From DATJKD01 sp963728295 (GTDB lineage: Bacteria > Pseudomonadota > Gammaproteobacteria > Steroidobacterales > Steroidobacteraceae), in assembly GCA_963728295.1 (NCBI GenBank), contig CAVSKB010000004.1:62001-126000 (forward strand): DNA of 64,000 nt, given 5' to 3'. The position numbers and the translations under genes were made by a program. The notes beneath the pieces were generated by a model that was not told the DNA's origin, ran no database searches, and was given only the letters and a program-made list of their open reading frames with translations. Numbering within the stretch: position 1 is the first letter of the stretch; every line of letters begins with the position of its first letter. Shown here piece after piece: positions 27,762 through 37,299 of the stretch.

Positions 27762-28502
27762 TCACGCCGCCGTCGTTCCCGAGGCCGGTGGCCCGATCCG
27801 TACCGATAGCGGGGGCAAGCCGTCGATGTGCGCCTCGAGCCGGTCACCCACGGAGAGCGGCCCCACACCCGCGGGTGTGCCGGTGAACACCAGGTCGCCC
27901 GGCATGAGCTCGAACAAGGTCGAAAGCTGCGCGAGAATCTCCGGCACGGGCCAGATCAACTGCGCGAGCGTAGCCTCCTGGCGCAGCTCGCCCTGGACGC
28001 GCAGGCGGATCGCGCTCTCGGCCGGCATGGCCCGGCCAACCGCCGGCAGCAGCGCCCCGATAGGCGCAGACGCATCGAAGGCCTTGCTCGTTTCCCACGG
28101 GCGGCCGATGCGACGGGCGGCGGCCTGCAGATCACGCCGCGTCAGGTCGAGCCCGACGGCGTAACCGAACACATGCTCGAGCGCCCTCCCGGCGGCGATC
28201 CCGGCGCCCGCGCGCCCGACCGCCACGACCAGCTCGACTTCGTGGTGCAGATCGTGCGTGGCCGGGGGGTAGGCGATGATTGCCCCGTCGTCCCGCACCG
28301 CGTCGGCAGGTTTCATGAAGAAGAAGGGCGGCTCGCGATCCGGATTCGCACCCATCTCGAGCGCATGCGCGCGATAGTTCTGTCCGACGCAATAGATCCG
28401 TCGAACCGGAAAGCGTTGTTCCGTCCCGGCAACCGCGAGGGTCGCGCACGGGACGGGCTCGAACGGCACCGCTCCACTGCCGGGAGGCTTCTGCTGCGCC
28501 AT
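27762..28502 (-). CDS. fumarylacetoacetate hydrolase family protein
   Basis: A 246-residue FAH-fold enzyme. IYCVGQNYRAHALEMG (37-51), EPPFFFMKPADAV (58-69), metal ligands E88 and E90 in HHEVELVVAVG and GYAVGLDLTRRDLQ follow the family order; LMPGDLVFTGTPAGVGPL closes the active site. I chose the ATG at 28502, preceded by AAGGAG; the open frame to 28634 lies in non-coding upstream sequence. FAH-like enzymes cleave C-C bonds of beta-diketo acids or act as 2-oxo acid decarboxylases/hydratases (YcgM-like); size and motifs fit the short bacterial group. The substrate is unknown. Confidence 0.93.
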   Translation of the reverse strand: MAQQKPPGSGAVPFEPVPCATLAVAGTEQRFPVRRIYCVGQNYRAHALEMGANPDREPPFFFMKPADAVRDDGAIIAYPPATHDLHHEVELVVAVGRAGAGIAAGRALEHVFGYAVGLDLTRRDLQAAARRIGRPWETSKAFDASAPIGALLPAVGRAMPAESAIRLRVQGELRQEATLAQLIWPVPEILAQLSTLFELMPGDLVFTGTPAGVGPLSVGDRLEAHIDGLPPLSVRIGPPASGTTAA

Positions 28503-28849
28503 GAACTCTCCTTGGTGCTGCCAGGGCGGCCGCTGAGATCCGCAAGCGGGCCCGGTACTCTTCGACGGCGCATACGATAGCTGCTGCCGGCCAGGTGCGC
28601 ATGGCCCGGGCCGGTCGATCCCCCACCCGGACACCCGTCGAATGGCCCGCAGATCGGCGGTGTCCCGGGCCCACCGGACGCCTTATGACCGGCCGGGCGC
28701 ACGAACTGTGAATTGCATCCCGTGCCCGAGATGCCCTTTGGCCGGACACTCCCGCGGAGCATACTGCGAGGCAGAAGAGCACCCTTGAGCATTGCGCCCA
28801 GGAACGTGAGCGGCGGCCGTACCACTCGGCGAGCCGGGGGTTTACACCG
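28503..28849. other. 347-bp divergent intergenic region
   Basis: No gene is supported here. It separates the reverse FAH gene from the forward sensor gene. A possible forward promoter is TTGGCC at 28738-28743 and CATACT at 28760-28765 (16-bp spacer, each 4 of 6 to consensus), about 85 bp before the sensor start. Several GC-rich inverted segments occur but none is long. The short ORFs crossing the gap show no protein-like composition. Confidence 0.35.
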
Positions 28850-31526
28850 ATGAAGACCGTGCTGGTGGCTTACGAGCGCGAGCAGGATCTCGCTGCGGTC
28901 GAGACGCTGCTCAGTACACGCGGACACCGAGTGCTCCGCGCACGTACCGGCGTCGAGGCGCTCGATATCGCGCGACGCGACAACCCGGGCGTGATTCTGA
29001 GCGACGTAATGCTCCCGAAGCTCGACGGCTTCGCGCTCTGCCGCCGATTGAAGGAGGATGCGGTGCTGCAGCGGATCCCGGTGCTGCTGCATTCATTCCG
29101 GGTCGAAGGACCGAAGTACGAGGCGTTCGCGGCGGAAGTCGGCGCCGAGCGGTTCATGCCGCGCGGCAGCAAGATCGAAGATCTGGTCAGTCTGATCGAC
29201 GACCACCAGCCCGGCTCCGGCACCGTGCGCGTGCCGGTGCTCGTGCCAGAGCTGCTCGAGAAGCGCGAACAGGACCGGAGACGCCTGCAGGATCTGGAGC
29301 GTCACCTCGCCGAGCTCGAATTGATCAACGAGCGGTTGCGGGGCGCGGAGCGTGAAGCGCACGTAGAGACCGAGCGGGAGTTGCAGCAGGCACGCGCCGA
29401 TGCCGAGCGGGAATTGCAGCAGGCACGCGCCGATGCCGAGCAGGAGTTGCAGCAAGCACGCGCCGATGCCGAGCGCCGTGTGCGCGAAGCCGCGGATCGG
29501 GCCGCCGCCGACGCGGCCGGCGTCACCGAGCTCAGGACACGCGTCGCGGAGCTCGAATCACAGCAACGGCAGCTCGCAGTGTCGGAGGCGAAGGCGCGCA
29601 GCCTCGTCGAGGAGTCCCGCAGCGATATCGCGCGCGTCAACCTGCTCGAGACGCGACTTGCGGAGGCCCAGTCGGCGCGCACGCGCGCGCAGGCGGTGGC
29701 CGACGACGCCGAGAGACTGCTGGCGGCGCAGCCGCTGCCGACCTGGCTCTGCGACATGGAAACGCTGGCGCTGCTCGCCGCAAGCGATTCGGCCGGTGCG
29801 CTCTTCGGTGTCTCGCCGGCTGTGCTCCGCAAACGCAATCAGCGCGAGCTGCTGCCCGGGTTCGACCCGGCCGCCGGTGGCGGAGCGCCTGTCGAGGTCG
29901 CGGTGTCGCGTCCCGACGGCGCGCAGCTCCGGCTCGAGCTGCGGCGCGAGACCGTGTCCTACGCCGGGCGTCCGTGCTGGCTCACGGTCGCACGCGACGT
30001 GAGCGCGGAATCCGAGATGCGCAGGCGCCACGAGCTCTCGGCCACTCGCTCGGCCGTCGGCGAGCACACCGCGGCTGCCTGCTGCCTGATCGATTCCGAA
30101 GGACGCATCGTCTGGGCGAATGCGGCTTTCCGCTCCCTTACGGGCCTGGTCGCCGCCGACCTCGAGCGCGCATTGCTGTCGCAGTTCGAACAGCGCATGG
30201 AGAGCGACCTCACGATGCGCAGCGCCGCGATTTCCGGCGACGGCCTGATATTCCGCGAGACGCGCTGGCGCCGCGGCGACGGCTCGACCGTCGAGGTCGA
30301 GATCGCCATTGCGCCGATCGCCGAACTGCCCGATCGCCGGGTCGTGACGGTCCGCGACATAACCAATCGACGCCGCACCGTCGAGCGCGGCGAGCGCGAG
30401 CAGCGCCGCACCGCGGGCATCCTGGACCTGACGCAGCGCGCGCACTCGCTGACCGAAAGCGAGATCTTCGACGAGACCCTGATGCTGCTCCAGCAGCTCA
30501 CCGGCAGCGAGATTGCGAGCATGTTCCTGGCCGTACCGGACGGCGTGCAGTTCGAGCTCGCCTCGCGTCGCGCGGCGGGCGGTGGTGGTGACACGGTGAC
30601 GGTGCCTACGCGCTGGCGTGGCGGGTTGCCCGACGGCTCGGCGCTCCAGGAGTGCGCGACGTCGCAGCGCTCGGTGCGGCGCGAAGGCCGGCAAGGCATG
30701 GGCACGCTGCGCCAGGCGGGTCTGCCAGCGACGTTGTCACGCCAGCTCGTGGTTCCGATCGTGGACGGCAACCGCATCGTCGGCGTCGTGCTGCTGGGCG
30801 ACAAGAGCGAACCCTACGACGAGGACGATCAGCGGAACGCGCTCAACGTGAGTGAAGGTCTCTGGAAGGTGCTGCGCCGCCGGCGATCCGACGCCGAGAT
30901 CGTGAGCGCGATGGATCACATGGAACGCGTGATGCTGGGCGCGATCGAGTCGCTCGCCACGCTGTCCGAGGCGCAGGACGGGTGCAAGACGGGGCGGGCG
31001 CGCCGGGTTTCGGAGCTTTCCGGAAGCATCGGCGCGGCGATGGGGCTGCCGGGTCACACCGTCCGCGGGCTTGCGGGTGATGGGGCAGCTCATCGATGTC
31101 GGCATGCTGCAGATACCGCGCGAGATCCTCTGGCGGCCGGGGCAGCTTTCGCCCGCCGAGTTCGAATTGGTGAAGACGCACCCGGAGCGCGGCTTTGAGT
31201 CGCTGCGCCGCATCGAGTTCCCGTGGCCCGTCGCCGAAGCGGTCCGCCAGCATCACGAGCGCATGGACGGGTCCGGCTATCCACGCGGCCTGCGCGGCGA
31301 CGACATCCTGCTCGAGGCGCGGATCATCGCCGTCGCCGACGCGGTCGAGGCGATGATGTCGCAGCGTCCGCAGCGCGCGGCGCTCTCGCTCACGGCCTGC
31401 GTCGAGGAGCTGCAGGCGCAGGCGGGTCGCCGTTACGACGCGCGCGTCGTAAAGGCTTGCGCGAAGCTGCTGCGCGAGCGCGAGGACGGAACGCTCGGCG
31501 AGCAGGCCGGCCAGCGCATCGCCTGA
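28850..31526 (+). CDS. REC-coiled coil-PAS-PAS-GAF-HD-GYP-like regulator (apparent frameshift)
   Basis: A protein of about 891 residues in two frames. Domains in order: receiver (1-120; acidic pair degenerate, phospho-Asp in VILSDVMLPKLDGF), a coiled coil (about 140-260) partly made of an 11-residue repeat, two PAS domains (about 290-390 and 400-505), a GAF domain (520-670) and an HD-GYP-like domain (680-890). One extra T near 31072 separates GLPGHTVRGL from RVMGQLIDVGML. In the HD-GYP part HHERMDGSGYP and ARIIAVADAVEAM are conserved. The HDIGK metal motif reads IDVGM and the first His is replaced (TGRARRV), so phosphodiesterase activity on c-di-GMP is doubtful. Soluble. Confidence 0.85.
29372..29470 (+). 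repeat. three tandem 33-bp repeats encoding coiled-coil units
   Basis: Three copies of a 33-bp unit start at 29372, 29405 and 29438. They encode ERELQQARADA, ERELQQARADA and EQELQQARADA, an 11-residue (hendecad) coiled-coil register. Copies differ at only a few bases, so the array is recent or kept uniform, and unit number could vary between strains by slippage, always in frame. Confidence 0.92.
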
Positions 31527-31541
31527 CGCCGTGGTAGAACT

Positions 31542-31561
31542 GGGACCCTCAAGAGGGTCCC
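31542..31561. terminator. perfect 9-bp inverted repeat after the sensor gene
   Basis: GGGACCCTC at 31542-31550 and GAGGGTCCC at 31553-31561 with AA between. It begins 15 bp after the sensor stop. It ends one base before an in-frame ATG at 31563, which argues against that ATG being the translation start of the next gene. No T-run follows; a terminator or operator role is inferred from symmetry and place. Confidence 0.5.
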
Positions 31562-31661
31562 GATGCAACTCGAGTTCTTCGGAGCGGCCGGCGTAGTCAC
31601 CGGACACGGCGCGATCATCATCGCAGGCAGCATCTGCGTATCGACTTCGGGAACCCTGCCG

Positions 31662-33011
31662 ATGTCCGCGGCTGATCGGGAGGAAGCCGGCGCCGCAGGA
31701 TCCGGCGAGGCGGGGGCCGCACGCTGGCTCGCAGCAGCGATAAACGCACGTCCGGAGGAGCTCGCCGGCGTGCTGCTCGCGACGGTCTGCGTGTTCTTCA
31801 TGTTTTCTTCGTACTCCGTGCTGAGACCGATCCGCGAGACCATGGGCATCACCTCGGGCGTCTCCACGCTGCCGGCGCTTTTCTGGGGCACCTTCGTCGT
31901 GATGCTCGCCGTGCAGCCGGTTTATGGGTGGCTCACTTCGCGATTCCGCCGCTCCGCGTTCCTGCCCTGGGTGTATCTGTTCTTCGTGCTGAACATCCTG
32001 GGTTTCTACGTGTGGTTCAACGCGCAGGCCGATCACACCTGGATCGCACGCGTCTATTTCGTGTGGCTGTCGGTGTTCAACCTGTTCGTCGTCGCGGTGT
32101 TCTGGAGCCTGATGGCCGATGTCTTCAACCGCGAGCAGGCAGGCCGGCTGTTTGGTTTCATCGCCGCCGGGATAAGCCTCGGCGGGCTCGCCGGGCCGTT
32201 CCTCGTACAGCTCCTGGCCGAGCGCCTGGGCACCATCAACCTGCTGCCGATCTCGGCGGGACTCCTCGCGTTCTCACTGCTGCTGATGGTCGGGGTGCTG
32301 CGCTGGCAGCGCCGCGCCACCGCAGCCGTGCCGGGCGCCACGGCGGCCGATCCCGACGCAAGGCTCGGCGGCCATTCGCTCGCCGCCTTCGTGCAACTGC
32401 TGCGCTCGCCGTATCTCGCGCTGATCGCGCTGTTCGTGTTCCTGCTCACCTGGATCTCGACCTTCCTGTATCTCGAGCAGCAGGCGCTCGTCGCGCAGGT
32501 GTTCCAGGACCGCGACGCGCAGACTGCGTTCTTCAGCCGCATCGACTTCTGGGTGCAGGCGGGCTCGCTTCTCATCCAGCTGTTCCTGTTCGGACGGCTG
32601 TACCGCTGGTTCGGGTTCCGCACGCTGATCGTGTCGATCCCGCTCCTGATGATGTTCGGCTTCGGGATGCTGGCGCTTTTCCCGAGCTTCGCGGTGCTGG
32701 TCGGGGTGTTGATGGTGCGCCGCATCGGCGAGTACTCGATCACGCGCCCCTCGCGCGACACGCTGTATACGGTCGTGACTCGCGAGGAGAAGTACAAGGC
32801 GAAGAGCCTGATCGACACCTTCGTCTATCGCGGCGGGGATGCGACCTCGGCGTCGGCGCATGCCCTCATCAAGGGTGCGTTCGATCTCGGCCTGTCCGGT
32901 GTCGCCTGGTGCGGCGCCGTGCTCGCGGCGGTATGGGCGGTGGTCGCGCTCCGTCTCGGCCGGGAGCACATGACCCGCAGGACCGGAGCGCCCCAGTCGA
33001 TGAGCGACTGA
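31662..33011 (+). CDS. TLC/NTT-like (ATP:ADP antiporter family) membrane transporter
   Basis: A 449-residue membrane protein with about 12 TM helices. LLATVCVFFMFSSYSVLRPIRETMGI, LPALFWGTFVVMLAVQPVYGWL and LFGFIAAGISLGGLAGPFL match the TLC/Npt group of MFS-related nucleotide or nucleoside transporters found in many free-living proteobacteria. The C-terminal half includes RPSRDTLYTVVTREEKYKAKSLIDTFVYRGGD, family-typical. I prefer the ATG at 31662; an upstream in-frame ATG at 31563 would add 33 residues that look foreign (see findings) and sits directly on a hairpin. The substrate is uncertain: NTP exchange is proven only for intracellular bacteria and plastids. It is convergent with the TonB-like gene by 4 bp. 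Confidence 0.85.
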   Translation: MSAADREEAGAAGSGEAGAARWLAAAINARPEELAGVLLATVCVFFMFSSYSVLRPIRETMGITSGVSTLPALFWGTFVVMLAVQPVYGWLTSRFRRSAFLPWVYLFFVLNILGFYVWFNAQADHTWIARVYFVWLSVFNLFVVAVFWSLMADVFNREQAGRLFGFIAAGISLGGLAGPFLVQLLAERLGTINLLPISAGLLAFSLLLMVGVLRWQRRATAAVPGATAADPDARLGGHSLAAFVQLLRSPYLALIALFVFLLTWISTFLYLEQQALVAQVFQDRDAQTAFFSRIDFWVQAGSLLIQLFLFGRLYRWFGFRTLIVSIPLLMMFGFGMLALFPSFAVLVGVLMVRRIGEYSITRPSRDTLYTVVTREEKYKAKSLIDTFVYRGGDATSASAHALIKGAFDLGLSGVAWCGAVLAAVWAVVALRLGREHMTRRTGAPQSMSD

Positions 33012-33015
33012 TCTC

Positions 33016-34564
33016 TCAGTCCTGGAGTTGGAAGCGCAGCTGCACGCGCGTGCGCAGGGGCACGGGTCTCCCGTCGGCGGCCACCGGCGGACGAAACCGC
33101 CAGCGTGCGAGCGCTGCAGACGCGGCATCCTCGAACACTCCGCGCGGCTCGGCGTCAACGACGACGATGTCCCGCACCTGACCACTCTCGTTCACGGTGA
33201 ACTCGAGGCGCACCCAGCCCTCCGTGCCCTTGCGGCGCGCGTCGTCCGGATAGTCCGGCTGGGTCGTCGAGACGCGCGAGAACTCGCGAAGCGGTACGAG
33301 CGAGGGGCCGCTGCCTGCCGGGTCAGCGGTCGGGCTGGACTGCGGTGGCGCGGCCGCCGAGGGTGCCGCCTCTGTCGCCGCCGGTCGCGGCCGCCGGGGA
33401 GTCGGCACCGGCCTGGCCCGGTGTCGATTGAGCCGGTGCCGGAAGAAGCGGACCGCCACCAGGCGCGGCGGCGCTCGCGATCGACGGCGGGCGTGTCTCG
33501 GCGGCCGCCGGCTGCGGTGCCGGCGTCGCGGCACGTGGTGTGGGCGCCGGGGCGGGCGTCGTGCGGCGTGAAGGCGAAAACTCGCGCCGCAGCAGGCTCA
33601 TGAAGCCTTCGGCCGGCTCCTCCTGCGCCGCCGCAGCGTCGATCGGCGACGGCGTCTCGAGTCGCGCCTGCATCGCGAGCCCGAGTGAGTTTGCGGGATC
33701 GACGCCCAGGACGCGTCGTACGAGCCTGCGCGCCTCGTCGCCGCGGCCTGCGACCGATTCCGCGTGCGCCTGCGCGAGCACCAGCCCGGTTGCGCGCTCG
33801 AGTCCCGCGCGCGCCAACTCGTCATCGGGCTGCGCGAGCAGCACATCGCGGTACAGGTCGAGCGCGTTGTCGTCCGCGGGCGCCTCGAGCCGGCCTGCTT
33901 CGAGAGCGGCCTGGGCACGCGGCAGCAGGACCTCGGGCGGTATGCCAGCGCCCTGCGGACGCACGTCCGCGACCGGGGTTTCGACGGGCGCCCGCTGCAC
34001 CAGGTACACGACCAGCGCCACGATCAGGACCAGCAGACCGGCGGCGGCGCCGTACCAGTATCGCCGCTCGACCCGTGGCGGCAGCTGGGTCACGGTCGGC
34101 AGCAGCGCTCGAACGATGCCCGATTGCTCGCGGCGCTCCGCGTGGCAGCGGATGGCGTGATCCAGGAACATGCCGGCGCGGTTCGGTGACAGCGGCTTGT
34201 GCATGAACCGGTAGACGAGCCCTTCGCTGATCGTGCTGCCCAGCAGCGGCGCATCGGTCTGCCGGCCCGTCGCGACCACGACCACGTCCGGAAACTGCCG
34301 GGTGACCTGGCGGACGAGACCGACCGGCTCGAGCGACGAGGTCCCGAGGTCGATCACCAGAACGCCGCAGCGGCCGGAAACCAGCTGATCCATCGCGTCC
34401 TCGGCGGTCTGCGCGCGCCACACTCGATGCGGATCGCCGATCGCGTTTCGGGTGGTCTCGAAAATCTGGTCATCGGCCGACAGCAGGACGATATCGACCG
34501 CCTTTTTTGAGCGGCGATGCACCGGCGCGGGCGCCAGGTCGTGAGGAGATGTCTCGGTCAGCAC
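33016..34564 (-). CDS. receiver-TM-TonB C-terminal domain protein (apparent frameshift)
   Basis: A protein of about 515 residues. Residues 20-145 read as a CheY-like receiver with acidic pair (LLSADDQIFE), phosphoacceptor Asp in VLVIDLGTSS, VVVAT and the Lys in FMHKPLS. A single TM helix follows (WYGAAAGLLVLIVALVVYLV, about 170-190). A helical TPR-like region (205-300) and a Pro/Ala-rich linker (330-430) lead to a TonB C-terminal domain at the end: QPDYPDDARRKGTEGWVRL and FEDAASAALARWRFRPPVA. One extra base near 33378 separates PAAA from TEAAPSAAAPP. This order would place the receiver in the cytoplasm and the TonB domain in the periplasm. Confidence 0.78.
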
Positions 34565-34755
34565 TTCAGTTCCTGGTGGCGGACCGCCGATCCGCAGGAA
34601 ACCTCAAGCAATTCAACGGCCCACCGCATGCCAGGGCGTGGCGGCTGTTGCGATGCGGCAATTCTAGCGCTCGCAACACTCTCGACAGAAGGGGGACCCG
34701 CGAGCATCATCGCGCGAATTTGCTGACTGGCGGCCTGGCAGGTACGAGGCGATGC

Positions 34756-35202
34756 ATGGGTGAATCCATAGCGTTCGAGTCACGGGTCCGCCACGAACAT
34801 CGGCGCTCGCTCGAGCGCCTCGTTTTTTTCAACGGCTGCCAGAGTCGCGTCGTGCACGGCATCGTCGCCGCCATCGAGCGCTACGGTGCGCCGGAGATCG
34901 TCGCCGAGGGCGAGTTCCTGCGCGTGCGTGTCGGCAATCATGATGACGTGCAGACGCTGTTCGCGATCGATGCAACGACCGGCCGGCCGATCGGCGTCGC
35001 CGTTTATCTGCGCGCGGATCTCGAGCACATCACTGTGCTGCATCTCGGGATCAGCGAGGAATACTGCGCCGGCGGACCACAGGCCGCGACGAAGCTGCCG
35101 CTGCGGCTGATGCGCGAGCTGCGTCGCTCGTCGCGCCGTATGAAAGGTGTGCGCGGCTTGCATGTCGTGTACGGCGGACCGCGCGTACGCCGCCGAGCCT
35201 GA
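34756..35202 (+). CDS. hypothetical protein
   Basis: A 148-residue soluble protein I do not recognise. It starts at the ATG at 34756, which directly follows ATGC and has GAGGC 7 bp upstream. The sequence is mixed alpha/beta: SRVVHGIVAAIERYGAPEIV as a helix-strand, GEFLRVRVGNHDDVQTLF as strands, then RPIGVAVYLRADLEHITVLH and LGISEEYCAGGPQAATKL. The motif of a strand followed by HLGISEEY and a helix is reminiscent of GNAT acetyltransferases, but no acetyl-CoA loop is clear. The C-terminus is Arg-rich. It is divergent from the receiver-TonB gene across 191 bp and followed by the EEP gene. Confidence 0.65.
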   Translation: MGESIAFESRVRHEHRRSLERLVFFNGCQSRVVHGIVAAIERYGAPEIVAEGEFLRVRVGNHDDVQTLFAIDATTGRPIGVAVYLRADLEHITVLHLGISEEYCAGGPQAATKLPLRLMRELRRSSRRMKGVRGLHVVYGGPRVRRRA

Positions 35203-35349
35203 ATCGACTCGCCGCGGTCGATCAGAGGTCGATCACCATTCGCCAGATTGCGTCGATCTGCGCGCGGTCACGCGTCGCGTAGTTGCTTCGGAGCTCACGC
35301 GCCGGCGGTCGCGACCGCAGAGACGGACGTGAAATCCTCCGGCGAGCGC

Positions 35350-36318
35350 ATGCGATCGTCACCAGGCAGCGGAAAGCGGGCTCCATGGTTGGTTCGGTCG
35401 GCCATGCTGGCGCTGGGTGGCGTGGGCGTCGCTTCCGTCGCCGCATGGCTTGCCCCGCTCGGCTGGCCATTCGAGCTCTTCGTCCATTTCCAGCCGCAGT
35501 ACGGCGTCACCGCAGCACTGCTCGCGATCGCATTCCTTGTCCTGCGCCGCCCGACCCTCGCCACCCTAGCGACGCTCATCGCCGTGATGCACCTGTGGCC
35601 TACCGGCCAAGGACTGCGCGCGCTCGCGCCAGGAGCTCGCTGCGGCGGTGAGGCGCTCACCGTGGTCACCGCTAACCTGAGTTACCGCAACACGGATCCG
35701 CGACCCTTCGTCGATTGGCTGACGCGGGTACCCGCCGACCTCGTGCTGCTGCAGGAGGTGACGCCCGAGTGGGCGGCGGCGCTCGAAGCGGTCCCCGGCT
35801 ACCCGCATCGCCGGTTGCTCACGCGTACCGACCCCTATGGCGTCGGCGTGCTTTCTCGCTGGCCGACCGGTCGCCTGGTCGCGCAGGACTTTGCAGGCGA
35901 CGGTCTGCCGTCGTTGGTCGGGCCGTTGTCGACGGATCGCGAGTCCCTGATGCTCGCCGTCGTGCACACTCACTGGCCCCTGTTGCCGGGGCTGATGAGC
36001 CGTCGCGATCAAGTGGTCTCGAGGCTCGCGCAGGAGGTCCGGCAGCATCGCGGCCCCTGGATAGTCGGCGGCGACTTCAACCTGACTCCGTACTCGCCGG
36101 TGTTCCGGCAGCTGCTCGACGAATCAGGCCTGCAGGAGACGCGGCCGCGCGGCGCGTGGGCGCCGAGCTGGCGTGCCGATTTCTGGCCGCTCGCGATGCG
36201 GATCGATCATGTGCTGGTGACGCGTGAGCTGTGCGCGGAACCGAGTGAGGTGGGTCCCGAGATCGGCTCGGATCATCGCCCGGTCCGCGTGCGTCTGCGC
36301 CTGCCCGTGGCTGGTTGA
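35350..36318 (+). CDS. endonuclease/exonuclease/phosphatase family membrane protein
   Basis: A 322-residue protein. Two or three N-terminal TM helices (about 15-85, including MLALGGVGVASVAAWLAP and YGVTAALLAIAFLVL) precede an EEP domain. Catalytic landmarks in order: TANLSYRN (Asn), LLQEVTPEW (Glu), VHTHWPLLPG (His), GGDFNLTPYSP (Asp and Asn) and GSDHRPV (Asp-His). These place it in the YbhP/YafD-type group of membrane-anchored EEP proteins with the catalytic domain outside the membrane. I used the ATG at 35350 because the preceding in-frame stretch is low-quality. The substrate (phospholipid, nucleic acid or other phosphodiester) is unknown. Convergent with the LysR gene (1-bp gap). Confidence 0.88.
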   Translation: MRSSPGSGKRAPWLVRSAMLALGGVGVASVAAWLAPLGWPFELFVHFQPQYGVTAALLAIAFLVLRRPTLATLATLIAVMHLWPTGQGLRALAPGARCGGEALTVVTANLSYRNTDPRPFVDWLTRVPADLVLLQEVTPEWAAALEAVPGYPHRRLLTRTDPYGVGVLSRWPTGRLVAQDFAGDGLPSLVGPLSTDRESLMLAVVHTHWPLLPGLMSRRDQVVSRLAQEVRQHRGPWIVGGDFNLTPYSPVFRQLLDESGLQETRPRGAWAPSWRADFWPLAMRIDHVLVTRELCAEPSEVGPEIGSDHRPVRVRLRLPVAG

Positions 36319-36319
36319 G

Positions 36320-37243
36320 TCAATCCGCCGGCAGCATTTCACCGGTCGGCGGTGCGAACTCACGGCAGCACTCCGAAAGCCACGCGCGGAAGCGCACGAC
36401 CTTGGGCAGCGCGAAGGCGTCGGGTGGCGCCGCGAGAAACCATGCGGAGCGCTGGTGGACGGCGAGCGGCATCGGGCGCGCGAGCCGTCCAGCGGCGAGA
36501 TCGGACGCGACCAGCGACCAGCGCGCGAGCGCCACCCCCTTGCCCTGCTCGACGGCGGCGAGCGTCGTTGCCGCATCCTCGGCCTCCGGTGGGTGGTCGC
36601 CTCGGGTCGTGTCGCCGCCCGCGCGCCGCAACCAGTCCGCCCACGGCTCCGAGTGGCTGTGTATCAGGGGATAGCGCGCGAAGTCCGCCACCGTGTCGAT
36701 CGGACCCAGGCGATCGAGGAGCCCCGGGCTCCCGACAGGGAAGACCCACTCGTCGAGCAGGCGCTCGGTGCGGATGCCTGGCCAGTTGCCGGACCCGTAC
36801 ACGATCGCGACGTGAAAATCGTCGCGGCTGAAATCCAGCGTCGGACGCCCGGCGCCGAATCGCACCTCGACCTCGGGGTGCCGGCGCGTGAACTCCGACA
36901 TGCGCGGCAGCAGCCAGCGCTGCAGGAACTCGTTTGGCACGCTCAGATTGAGGAGCCCGCCGACGCGCTCGCGACGGATCCGATCGACGGCGCGACGCAG
37001 CTCGTCGAGACCGCGACGCACGCCGGGCAGAAGCTCGGCACCGTCCTGAGTAAGCGCGACCGCGCGCGTGTGGCGCCGGAAGAGCGCCACGCCGATCTCG
37101 CCCTCGAGCGACTTGACCTGCGCGCTGACCGCGGCGGTCGTGACGCCGAGCTCGTTCGCGGCGGCGGTGAAACTGAGATGAGTGGCGACGGCCTCGAAGA
37201 CCTTCAGTGCGTTGAGCGGCAGGCGTTCGAGGTCTCTCGCCAT
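36320..37243 (-). CDS. LysR family transcriptional regulator (GcvA-like)
   Basis: A 307-residue LysR-type regulator. The winged HTH (residues 6-65) reads LPLNALKVFEAVATHLSFT ... TAAVSAQVKSLEGEIGVALF, close to GcvA/AmpR-like members. The effector domain (about 95-295) has LLNLSVPNEFLQRWLLPRMS and HVAIVYGSGNWPG. The ATG at 37243 was chosen because the HTH starts ten residues later; the open frame further upstream to 37468 crosses the promoter region. It is divergent from the dodecin gene, with a 9-bp inverted repeat between them that could be its operator. Confidence 0.92.
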   Translation of the reverse strand: MARDLERLPLNALKVFEAVATHLSFTAAANELGVTTAAVSAQVKSLEGEIGVALFRRHTRAVALTQDGAELLPGVRRGLDELRRAVDRIRRERVGGLLNLSVPNEFLQRWLLPRMSEFTRRHPEVEVRFGAGRPTLDFSRDDFHVAIVYGSGNWPGIRTERLLDEWVFPVGSPGLLDRLGPIDTVADFARYPLIHSHSEPWADWLRRAGGDTTRGDHPPEAEDAATTLAAVEQGKGVALARWSLVASDLAAGRLARPMPLAVHQRSAWFLAAPPDAFALPKVVRFRAWLSECCREFAPPTGEMLPAD

Positions 37244-37299
37244 TGGGGGCTCGTGTACAGGTACGATTAACAATACGAATACGCGATGCGCGGCGCAAG

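Noticed and set aside
29372..29470. CRISPR-like tandem repeat
   Set aside because: Units are contiguous without spacers and encode a coiled coil in frame.
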